A stretch of 26,106 nucleotides of DNA from Hyphomicrobiales bacterium (lineage in GTDB: Bacteria > Pseudomonadota > Alphaproteobacteria > Rhizobiales > Beijerinckiaceae), in the NCBI GenBank assembly GCA_027489835.1, contig JAIXZF010000130.1:1-26106 (forward strand), written 5' to 3'. A model generated the notes under the pieces. The model did no database searches. It saw nothing but the letters and a program-made list of their open reading frames with translations, and was not told where the DNA came from. Of the stretch, positions 1-7,900 are shown piece by piece (within the stretch, counting starts at the first letter, position 1; each line of letters begins with the position of its first letter). Position numbers and translations under genes: made by a program.

Positions 1-30
1 ATCCGCCGCCTCTCCGACGTCCAGGCCTGA
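1..30 (+). CDS. 3' end of an upstream gene, probably flgF (partial)
   Basis: The first 30 bases read in frame 1 as nine residues (IRRLSDVQA) followed by TGA at 28-30, 24 bases before the flgG start. In flagellar clusters the gene directly before flgG is normally flgF (proximal rod protein), so this is probably its C-terminus. The stretch is too short for identification by sequence; the call rests on gene order. Confidence 0.45.
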   Translation: MRRLSDVQA

Positions 31-54
31 CGCGACATACGGGAGTAACGCGAG

Positions 55-846
55 ATGCGAGCCCTTTACACCGCCGCGACCGGCATGATGGCCCAGGAAC
101 TCAACGTCCAGGTCATCTCCAACAACATCGCGAACGTCCGCACCAACGGCTACAAGCGCCAGCGCGTGCATTTCCAGGACCTTCTCTACGAGCACCTGCG
201 CAGGTCGGGCTCGGCGACCTCGGACCAGGGCACGCAGGTTCCGGTCGGCACCTTCATTGGCTCGGGCGTCAAGACGGTGGCCACGGGCCGCGTCATGAGC
301 CAAGGCAACATGACCCAGACCGACAAAGAATACGACCTCGCGGTGAGGGGCGACGGCTTCTTCAAGGTCAGGATGCCCGACGGCCGCACCGCCTACACCC
401 GAGACGGCTCCTTCGACCTCGATAGCCAGGGGCAGCTTGTCACCAAGGATGGCTACATCGTCGAGCCGGGCATCAACGTGCCGCAGAACGCGCGCAGCGT
501 CACCGTCAGCGCCACGGGACAGGTGCAGGCGCTGATCCCGGGGCAGACTGCGCCGCAGGATCTCGGCCAGATCCAGCTCTCGCGCTTCATCAACCGCGTC
601 GGCCTCGAATCGGTCGGTGACAACCTGTACGTCGAGACGGCGGGCTCAGGACCGGCGATCGACGGCAATCCCGGCGGCGAGGGCTTCGGCTCGGTGCAGC
701 AGAGCTATCTCGAGGAATCGAACGTCAACGCCGTGGTCGAGATCTCGTCCCTGATCGCGGCCCAGCGCGCCTACGAAATGAACTCCCGCGTCATCTCGGC
801 CTCCGACCAGATGATGCAGGCCACCAGCCAGTTGTTCAGGGGTTGA
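55..846 (+). CDS. flgG: Flagellar distal rod protein FlgG
   Basis: FlgG forms the distal rod of the flagellar basal body, the drive shaft that passes through the P and L rings. The 263-residue product has the usual family length. Its N-terminus carries the rod/hook signature (SNNIANVRTNGYKR, about residues 22-35). The middle holds the D1 segment (DLAVRGDGFFKV, residues about 97-108). The C-terminal rod motif (ESNVNAVVEISSLIAAQRAY, about 224-243) is followed by SRVISASDQMMQ. These end helices build the rod coiled coil. The start has GGGAG about 8 bases upstream. The stop is only 4 bases before the flgA ATG, so the two are almost certainly co-transcribed. Identification is secure. Confidence 0.97.
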   Translation: MRALYTAATGMMAQELNVQVISNNIANVRTNGYKRQRVHFQDLLYEHLRRSGSATSDQGTQVPVGTFIGSGVKTVATGRVMSQGNMTQTDKEYDLAVRGDGFFKVRMPDGRTAYTRDGSFDLDSQGQLVTKDGYIVEPGINVPQNARSVTVSATGQVQALIPGQTAPQDLGQIQLSRFINRVGLESVGDNLYVETAGSGPAIDGNPGGEGFGSVQQSYLEESNVNAVVEISSLIAAQRAYEMNSRVISASDQMMQATSQLFRG

Positions 847-850
847 CGCC

Positions 851-1867
851 ATGATCCGCACCGTCTCCAGCGCCCTCGCCCTCCTCGTTGCCGCCGCGGC
901 CTTCGCGCCGGCTCCGCTCGCCGCGCCCGGCAAGCCCGCCCTTCGCGCCACCGTCCCGGCCGCGATCGCCACGATCAAGCCCGACGTCGCCGCGACGCGG
1001 GACATCCTGACGCTCGGCGACCTCGTCTCGGGCCTGCCGGTCGGCGTCGCGTCCGAGCCTGCCTTCCGGGCGCCCGCGCTGGGCGAGACCGGCACGATCC
1101 AGTCCAGCCGCATCATCGAGGCGGTCAGGGCGCAGGGCGTCGAGGCGGTATCCGATGGGGGTTCGGCGCAGGTCGTGGTCACGCGCACCGCGCGGCGGCT
1201 CGCCATGGTCGACATCGAGGCCGCGGTCCGCCGCTCGCTCGAGGAACGTTACGGCGTCGACGCTAGGTCCCTCTCGCTCGCGCTCGACAACGGCGCGCCG
1301 ACCATCGTGGTCGAGCCGGACCTGCAGGCGCCGCTCCAGGCGCACGACATCGCCTACGACGCACGCAGCCGCCGCCTGACCGCCACGCTCGCCGTGCCCG
1401 GCAGCGCCGCCCTCAGGCTCAAGCCCGTGCGCGTCGCAGGCCAGATGATCGAGACGGTCGAGGTCATCGTGCCGTCGCGCAACCTCAACCGCGGCGACAT
1501 CGTGCAGGCCGGCGACGTCACAATCGAGCGCCGCCCGCGCGAGACGACGCCGCAGGACGTGCTGTCCGAGAGCGCGGCCGTGGTGGGCAAGGCCGCCCGC
1601 CGGTCCCTCGGCGCCGGCCAGGCGCTGCGGGCCAGCGACCTGCAGCGTCAGGAGATCGTGGCGCGCAACGAGTTGGTGACGGTGGTCTACGAGGCGCCGG
1701 GCCTCGTGGTCAGCATGCGCGGCCGCGCCCAGGAGGCAGGCGCCCAGGGCGACATGATCTCGGTGCAGAACGTCCAGTCCAAGAAGATCCTGCAGGCCAC
1801 CGTGATCGGCGCCGGCCGCGTCGTGGTGAACGCCGGCTCCAGCGGCCGCGTCGCCGCCGCCAACTGA
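851..1867 (+). CDS. flgA: Flagellar P-ring assembly chaperone FlgA
   Basis: FlgA is a periplasmic chaperone needed to assemble FlgI into the P ring. A Sec signal peptide is visible (residues 1 to about 25, hydrophobic LALLVAAAAFAPAPLAA). The C-terminal part, about residues 200-335, has the SAF/ChapFlgA features: the VIVPSRNLNRGDIVQAGDV stretch, then GKAARRSLGAGQALRASDL, and a final beta region ending near VQNVQSKKILQATVIGAG. At 338 residues it is clearly longer than the roughly 220-residue enterobacterial protein. The extra length lies in the N-terminal domain, which I understand to be common in alphaproteobacteria. The gene sits 4 bases after flgG and 14 before flgH, in one operon. FlgI itself is not in this window. 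Confidence 0.93.
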   Translation: MIRTVSSALALLVAAAAFAPAPLAAPGKPALRATVPAAIATIKPDVAATRDILTLGDLVSGLPVGVASEPAFRAPALGETGTIQSSRIIEAVRAQGVEAVSDGGSAQVVVTRTARRLAMVDIEAAVRRSLEERYGVDARSLSLALDNGAPTIVVEPDLQAPLQAHDIAYDARSRRLTATLAVPGSAALRLKPVRVAGQMIETVEVIVPSRNLNRGDIVQAGDVTIERRPRETTPQDVLSESAAVVGKAARRSLGAGQALRASDLQRQEIVARNELVTVVYEAPGLVVSMRGRAQEAGAQGDMISVQNVQSKKILQATVIGAGRVVVNAGSSGRVAAAN

Positions 1868-1881
1868 CGAGGAGGACACCC

Positions 1882-2628
1882 ATGAACCGCGCCATCCACA
1901 GCTTCGCCCTCCTCGGGCTCGGCCTCGCGCTGTCCGGCTGCGGGGCGGCCGACCGGCTTGCCGGCGTCGGCAAGCCCCCGGCCCTGTCGACCATCGAGGA
2001 CCCGACCGCGCAGCAGGGCTACAAGCCCGTGCGCATGCCGATGCCCAACCCCGAGCATGTCTCGTTCGGCCCCAACTCGCTCTGGCGGCAGGGCAGCCGC
2101 GCCTTCTTCAAGGACCAGCGCGCGCGCCAGATCGGCGATCTGGTCACGGTCAAGGTGCGGGTGACCGACCGGGCCGAGCTGCAGAACCAGACCTCGCGCT
2201 CGCGCACCGGCAAGGACAGCCTCGGCGTGCCCAACTTCTTCGGCATCGAATCCAACCTGCCGAAGATCCTGCCCGAGGCCGTCGATCCCAGCTCGCTGGT
2301 CTCGACCAACTCGAACACCTCGACCCAGGGCGCCGGTTCGGTCAGGCGCTCCGAGCAGCTGTCCACCAACGTGGCTGCCGCGGTGAACCAGGTGCTGCCC
2401 AACGGCAACCTCGTGATCGAGGGCAAGCAGGAGATCAGGATCAACTTCGAGGTGCGCGAGCTCATCGTCGCCGGCGTCGTCAGGCCGGAGGACATCGAAT
2501 CCGACAACACGATCGACTCGACCAAGATCGCGCAGGCCCGCATCGCCTATGGCGGCCGCGGCCAGATCACGGACGTCCAGCAGCCGCGCTACGGCCAGCA
2601 GGTGATGGACGTTCTCCTGCCGTTCTGA
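1882..2628 (+). CDS. flgH: Flagellar L-ring lipoprotein FlgH
   Basis: FlgH is the outer-membrane lipoprotein that forms the L ring, the bushing for the rod at the outer membrane. The 248-residue product starts with a lipoprotein signal peptide and a lipobox LSGC with the lipidated cysteine at residue 20. Family features follow: SLWRQGSRAFFKDQRARQIG (about 69-88), DLVTVKV, the central NQVLPNGNLVIEGKQEI block (about 172-188), and a C-terminus with the RIAYGGRGQITDVQQPRYGQ block. The start is preceded by a strong ribosome site (GAGGAGG, about 6 bases upstream). It is the last gene of the flgG-flgA-flgH unit and is followed by a hairpin terminator. Confidence 0.96.
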   Translation: MNRAIHSFALLGLGLALSGCGAADRLAGVGKPPALSTIEDPTAQQGYKPVRMPMPNPEHVSFGPNSLWRQGSRAFFKDQRARQIGDLVTVKVRVTDRAELQNQTSRSRTGKDSLGVPNFFGIESNLPKILPEAVDPSSLVSTNSNTSTQGAGSVRRSEQLSTNVAAAVNQVLPNGNLVIEGKQEIRINFEVRELIVAGVVRPEDIESDNTIDSTKIAQARIAYGGRGQITDVQQPRYGQQVMDVLLPF

Positions 2629-2769
2629 CCGCCCTCGACCCCTTCGTTCGCGGGCGGCGCTCCCCAACTTCGCCCCGGACGGATAGCGGGCTTGTCCGTC
2701 CCCCATCCGGACAGCCCCGGCGGGCCGCTCGCGCGACGCTCCCCAACGACAGCGCCGCGACCCGCGCCG

Positions 2770-2798
2770 AAAGCCCCGCGCCTCCCACGCGGGGCTTT
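2770..2798. terminator. Perfect hairpin between convergent flgH and MFS gene
   Basis: An 11-bp perfect stem (AAAGCCCCGCG / CGCGGGGCTTT) closes a 7-base loop. The A-run on one side and T-run on the other are short, so it can work in both directions. It lies between two convergent genes, flgH (+) and the MFS gene (-). The 140 bases between flgH and the hairpin hold no recognisable gene. Confidence 0.75.
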
Positions 2799-2805
2799 CC
2801 CGCGT

Positions 2806-4005
2806 TCAGGCCCGCTCCGGCATCGTCCTCAGCGAGCCGAGCGCCGAGAGCGGCACCGAGGCGACCGAGCCGGCGAAGAGGATGATGACGAGCGCAAGGG
2901 CGGCGTCATAGCCGAACCGCGCCGCCACGAGGCCGCCGAGCAGCGCGCCGACCGAGCGCACGCCGTAGATCGCCACCTGGATGACGGAGCCGACGCGGCC
3001 GAGCAGGCCCGCGGGCGTGACCAGCTGGCGGATGCTGTTCTGGCAGACGAACCAGAGGATCGGCCCAAAACCCAGAAGGCCGAAGGCCACGATCGGCGCT
3101 GTGACCCCGAGCGTCGGCGTGGCCGCGACCAGCGCCGCGCCGAGCAGCGAGGTGGCCGGTCCGAAGATCAGGATGAACCGGGGTGGCCAGGATGCGAGCG
3201 CGCGGGCCGCGACGAAGGCCGCGAGCAACGAGCCGGCGCCCATAGCCGACTGGGACCAGCCGGCCTGCGCGGCGTCGAGCCCCGCTGGCCCGAGCGCGAA
3301 AGGGACGAACACCGCCATCATCGCGAAAAACGCCATGTTCCAGCACAGGGCGCAGGCCACGATGCCGAGCAGCAGCGGCTGGCCGCGCACGAAGGCGAAG
3401 CCCTCGGCGATCTCAGAGAGAGGGCGCCGCGGGCGGGCTTCGCGGGCCGGCTGGCGACCAAAGCCGAACGATGCCGCGAGCCCGGCGAGCGCCATGAGCA
3501 GCGCCAGCACATAGGCGACCATCAGCCCGCCCTTCCACGCGGCGAAACCCATCAGGGCAGGACCTGCCAGCATCGCGGCGGACTGGACGAGCTGCAGCCT
3601 GGCATTGGCGCGCGGCAGCTCTGGGCCGGAAACGGTGCCCTGGACCGAAGCGCTTTCGGCGAGGAAGCCCGTGACGGCGGCGCAGGCGCCGATGAAGGCG
3701 CCGAGGGCGAAGACCGGCAGGTGGCCAAGCGCCAGCCCGGCCGTGGCGATGGCAACGCCCGCGACGGCGAGGATCATGCCGCGCCTCAGAGCGTCGAGGG
3801 GCGCGATGCGGTCGACCATGACGCCTGCGGGCAGGGAGATGAAGAGCCAGGCCGAGCCCTGGACTGCGACGACGAGCCCGACCAGATCGGGGCCGCCGCC
3901 GAACAGCGTCGCCACGACGAGCGGCGTGCCGGCCACCATGAGCTGGTCGGCGAAACGAAAGCCGACGGCGACGGCAAGGATGCGATTGAAAACGGCAGGG
4001 AGCAT
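2806..4005 (-). CDS. Major facilitator superfamily exporter (MFS_3/EntS-like)
   Basis: This is a 399-residue integral membrane protein with about 12 hydrophobic segments, the normal size of a 12-helix MFS transporter. Several traits fit the MFS_3 branch, which includes enterobactin exporter EntS and macrolide efflux-like proteins: the loop 2-3 region PAGVMVDRIAPLDALRRGM, the LPRANARLQLVQSAAMLAGP block at about 129-148, and the GVRSVGALLGG block near the C-terminus. The ATG at 4005 is chosen because the upstream in-frame region has no ATG, GTG or TTG close by and would run antisense to dksA. The substrate cannot be predicted. It sits on the minus strand between flgH and dksA; nothing ties it to motility. 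Confidence 0.85.
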   Translation of the reverse strand: MLPAVFNRILAVAVGFRFADQLMVAGTPLVVATLFGGGPDLVGLVVAVQGSAWLFISLPAGVMVDRIAPLDALRRGMILAVAGVAIATAGLALGHLPVFALGAFIGACAAVTGFLAESASVQGTVSGPELPRANARLQLVQSAAMLAGPALMGFAAWKGGLMVAYVLALLMALAGLAASFGFGRQPAREARPRRPLSEIAEGFAFVRGQPLLLGIVACALCWNMAFFAMMAVFVPFALGPAGLDAAQAGWSQSAMGAGSLLAAFVAARALASWPPRFILIFGPATSLLGAALVAATPTLGVTAPIVAFGLLGFGPILWFVCQNSIRQLVTPAGLLGRVGSVIQVAIYGVRSVGALLGGLVAARFGYDAALALVIILFAGSVASVPLSALGSLRTMPERA

Positions 4006-4124
4006 GACGACCGGTCCGGATGAAGCGTCCGGCGAGCTAGCCCCGTCCGCCGCCGCGCCGCCACCCGATTTCCGTGCCAGCGCGCGCACCGGCCTCGGGA
4101 GGGGACGCTCCGGGAGCGGTCCGC

Positions 4125-4547
4125 TCAGTCGTCGCGGAAGACTCGCTCGTTGCGCTCGTGCCGCTCCTGGGCCTCGAGCGAGAGGGTCGCGATCGGCCGG
4201 GCCTCGAGCCGCTTCAGCGAGATCGGCTCGCCGGTTTCCTCGCAATACCCGTAGGAGCCGTCCTCGATGCGGGCGAGGGCCGAATCGATCTTGGAGATCA
4301 GCTTGCGCTGCCGGTCCCGGGCCCTGAGCTCGATGGCGCGGTCCGTCTCGGAAGAGGCGCGATCGGCGATGTCGGGATGGTTCTCGTTCTCGGCCTGGAG
4401 CGCCAGGATGGTTTCCTTGGCCTCGCGGAGGATCTCCTCCTTCCATCGCAGCAGCTTCTGCCGGAAGTAGACGCGCTGCCGATCACTCATGAAGGGCTCG
4501 TCGTCGGTGGGCCGATAGTCCGAGTTGATCAGGATGTCTTTCGTCAT
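4125..4547 (-). CDS. dksA: DksA-family RNA polymerase-binding regulator (zinc-less type)
   Basis: DksA binds the RNA polymerase secondary channel and, with ppGpp, resets transcription during starvation. The 140-residue product has the coiled-coil hairpin (about residues 25-95) with the tip motif D59-I-A-D62-R-A64, matching the acidic tip residues and alanine that E. coli DksA needs for activity. The globular part has YGYCEETGEPI and RLEARPIATL. Of the four cysteines of the canonical zinc finger only Cys102 remains; the others are replaced by Thr, Ser and Ala, as in the Rhodobacter sphaeroides-type zinc-independent DksA. The start at 4547 is preceded by GGGGGCG, and longer in-frame starts lack a comparable site. 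It is divergent from the AMIN/TPR gene. A longer product is unlikely. Confidence 0.93.
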   Translation of the reverse strand: MTKDILINSDYRPTDDEPFMSDRQRVYFRQKLLRWKEEILREAKETILALQAENENHPDIADRASSETDRAIELRARDRQRKLISKIDSALARIEDGSYGYCEETGEPISLKRLEARPIATLSLEAQERHERNERVFRDD

Positions 4548-4950
4548 GGCTCGCCCCCTTGATGAAAGCCTTTGGTCACGCAAAACCCGAGAGGTCCCAC
4601 CGCCAGCCCGTCCGCAAGCCCCCCGACTCGCCTGACCGGTCGCACCAATCGCGGTCCCTATAGCCCCAGTTGCAGAGCGAGACAACGAGGCAGCGGCGTG
4701 GTTCGGCGGCATTTCAACGCCGCTTCAAAAGCTGCAAGTTGAAAGCCGCGCCAATCGGCGTGTTTTCAAGGAAACGTGACATGGTGGGCGGCCGGCGCGA
4801 GGGCTTGCAGCTGCGGCCAGAGACGCCTCTGGCTTCTTCCCGGCGGCCCTGAAACGGCGCTGCGTGCGAGCCGGCGCGCTTAACGCCAAGCTAACCTTGA
4901 TCCTTCACTGTCGCCGGGCGGCTTCCTGTGCGGAGGCATGCCCTGTTGGC
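4548..4950. promoter_or_regulatory. Divergent regulatory region between dksA and the AMIN/TPR gene
   Basis: About 400 bases separate the dksA start (-) from the preferred start of the large exported protein (+). Apart from the CtrA-like box at 4880-4895, no convincing sigma-70 pair was found for either gene. An in-frame GTG at 4864 could extend the large gene, but it lacks a ribosome site and would place the CtrA box inside the coding region. No conserved small ORF is evident. Confidence 0.5.
4880..4895 (+). promoter_or_regulatory. Near-consensus CtrA box upstream of AMIN/TPR gene
   Basis: The bases read TTAA, then 7 bases (CGCCAAG), then CTAAC. This differs from the CtrA consensus TTAA-N7-TTAAC by one base. 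It lies 56 bases before the GTG at 4951 and on the far side of dksA. The motif is palindromic in its halves, so it could act on either gene, but the trailing C favours the plus direction. Confidence 0.5.
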
Positions 4951-7900
4951 GTGAGTGCGGTCGTGGCGTTGGGTTGGGTTCGCGGATTGATGTTCGGCGC
5001 AGGCCTCGCCGCCATGCTGGCTGGCGCGCCCGGGCTTTCGCTTGCGCAGAGCCCCCTCGCGACGGTGAGGGGCGTCGAGCAGCAGAATTTCGGCCGCATC
5101 GCGATCCAGCTGCCCACGGCCCAGAAGACCACGGCCCGCATCGCCAACGGCGTGCTGGTCATCGGCTTCAGCGAGCCGGTCGACATCTCGGTCGACCGCA
5201 TCATCCGGGAACTGCCCTCCTACGTGTCCGTCGCACGCGTCGATCCCGACGGGCGCGGGATGCGGCTGGCTCTGACCCGCACCTTCCGGGTCAACCATCT
5301 CGAGGCGGCCGAGAAGGTCTTCGTCGACCTGATCCCCGAGAACTGGCAGGGGCTGCTGCCGAGCCTGCCCGCAGACGTCGTCGAGGATCTGGCGCGGCGC
5401 GCCCGCGCGGCGGAAGCGCTGGCCCGCGATGCGAGGCGTTTCGCCGAACAGCCCGCCGTGCGCGAGGTCACCGTCCGCACCGCCAGCCTTCCCACCCTGT
5501 CCCGGATCGTGTTCGAGCTGCCCAGCCAGGTCGTCGTCGACCATGCCGTGGAGGCGCGCGCGGTCGAGATCGCGCTCAACGCGCCGCTCAAGCTGGACGG
5601 GGCGCAGCTGCGCGCGGCCTTGCCCACGGGGGTCCAGCTCGAGCGCCTCGAAGCGGCGGCCGGCGCTGTCAGGATCAGGCTCAGCCTGCCCGAGCATCTC
5701 GCCGCCAAGGGCTTTCGCGAGGATGAGGGCTTCGTCCTCGACCTGACGGACAAGCGCAGGAGCGCGTCGACGCCCGCCTCGACCCCCGCGGAGGCGCCCG
5801 CGCCGGCCCCGGCGCAAGCTCAGGCGCCGACGCAGGCGCCGGCCGCCCCCGCTCAGGGACAGGCACAGACCCAGGCACAGGCGCCCGCGCCCCCGGCCAG
5901 GGCGGCGGCGGAGCCGCCCCGCACCGCCGCGGCCGAGGCGCCGGCCCCGCCAAAGGCGGCCGCTGCGCCCGCCCCGCAGCCGCAACCGCAGGCGGAGGCC
6001 GCACCGGCTCCGGCCCGGACCCTTCCGCCGCAGAAGGTGACCGTGACGGCATCCCAGATGGACGATGGCGCGCGCGTCGACTTCCAGTTTCCCCGCCGCA
6101 CGGCCGCCGCCGCCTTCCAGGACAAGGGCGAGGTCGTCATCGTCTTCGACACGATCGACCTGATCGAGCCGGCGGACCTGCTGCAGGCGGCCGCGAGGCA
6201 GGTGGCTGCGGCCAGCGCCTCGCGCGAGGGCAAGGCCACCGTGCTCAGGCTCCAGATGCGCCAGCCGGGGCTGGTCCGTTTCGCGCCCGATGCAATGCGC
6301 TGGTCCCTGACCACGGGCGACAAGGGAGTGCAGGCGGCCGAGCCCCTGGCATCCCGCCGTGCCGCCGACGAACGCGGCCAGACGGTCATCGCCGTGCCGC
6401 TCGCGGGCGTCTCCGGCGTCCACTGGATCGGCGCCGACAGCGGCGCGCCCATGGCGGTCGCGACAGGTTACGGGCCTGGCGCGGCGATGCCGAAGCCGCA
6501 GCGCTTCGTCGAGTTCCAGCTCGAGCAGACCATGCAGGGCGTCGTGGTCCGGCCGCTGGCCGACGATCTGGCCGTGCGGGCCGGGGTCGGCGAGGTGGTG
6601 ATCTCGCGGGGAGGGGGGCTGGCCGTGACCTTCGTGGCCGAGCGCGCCAACGCGGCGCTGCCCGGCAAGGCCGCGCCGGAGCTGTTTCCGGACAGGAAGG
6701 CCTGGGCCGAGATGCGGCTAGGCTCCACGCGCGAGCAGATGATCCAGCTTCAGCAGAAGGCCGCCGATGCCCCCCGCTCGGAGCGCAGCGCGGCCCGGCT
6801 GAAGCTGGCGAGCTTCCTTCTCGCCAACGAACTTCATGCCGAGAGCCTCGGCCCGGTGGCCACGCTGCTGCGCGACGACCCCAACTTCCGCACCGACCGC
6901 AGGCCCCATCTGTCGCGCGCCATCGCGCAGACGCTGATGGAGCGCAGCAAGGAGGCGGAGGAGACGCTGGGCGCGCCGTTCCTTCGCGACGATGCCGAAG
7001 CGGCGCTATGGCGCGCGGTGAACGATGCGCGGCAGGGCCGCTTTCCCCGGGCGCTCGCAGGTCTGCGCCGGGCGGGCGAGATCATCGACGCCTACCCCGA
7101 GCAGCTTCAGGCGCCGATCCGGCTGCAGACCGTGCGCGCCGCCATCGCCATGCGCGATCTGGGCGTCGCGGAGCGGGAGCTGTCGATCCTCGCCTCGCTG
7201 GCGCCGAACTGGCTGCCGCGCGACGAGGTGGAGCTGCTGCGTGCCCAGCTCGACGATGCGAGCGGCAGGCCCGAGGCCGCCCTGGCCGGCTACCGCGCGC
7301 TGTTCGAGAGCCCCTTGCGGCCCGTTTCGGCCCGTGCGCAGCTCTTGGCCGTGCAACTCGTGGACCGCGAGCACGACACGTCGATGAGCCCGGAGGAGAC
7401 GCTGGCCCGGCTCGAGACCGTGGCCCTGACCTGGCGCGGCGGCGATGTCGAGATCGAGGCCATCGGTGAACTCGGCGCGATCTATGCCGGCCAGCAACGC
7501 TGGCGGGACGCCTTCAACCTGGCGCGCAAGGCGAACGGCTACTTCCCCGACCATCCCGTCACGCGCAAGCTGCACGACGACACCGCGCGGCTGTTCGAGG
7601 AGCTGTTCACAACGGGCAAGGCCGACCAGTTGCCGCGCGTCGAGGCGCTGGCGCTGTTCTACGACTTCAAGGAGTTCCTGCCGATCGGCCGGCGCGGCGA
7701 CGAGATCACGCGCAGGCTGGCAGACAGGCTGGTCGAGCTCGACCTGCTCGAGCAGGCGGGCGAGCTCCTGCAGCACCAGATCGACAACCGCCTCACCGGC
7801 GCGGCACGCGCCACCGTGGCCGCGCGCCTCGCCATGATCCGGCTGATGAACAACAAGCCTGCCGAGGCGCTGGGCGCGCTGGCGTCGAGCCGCATCGCCG

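Noticed and set aside
836..1879. Long minus-strand open frame opposite flgA
   Set aside because: It mirrors the codon pattern of flgA, is rich in His/Arg/Asp as expected from a GC-rich antisense frame, and has no recognisable domain.
2692..4023. Long plus-strand open frame opposite the MFS gene
   Set aside because: Low-complexity Arg/Glu/Gly/His composition is typical of antisense shadow; the minus-strand frame has clear membrane helices.
4006..4446. N-terminal extension of the MFS frame into the dksA region
   Set aside because: It would be antisense-overlapping dksA, lacks a start with ribosome site, and its composition is not membrane-like; the ATG at 4005 gives the normal transporter length.
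5756..6035. Pro/Ala/Gln-rich linker as a tandem DNA repeat or mobile insertion
   Set aside because: The repeat is only of amino-acid type, in frame, with no clear DNA repeat unit or insertion borders; linkers of this kind are common between envelope domains.
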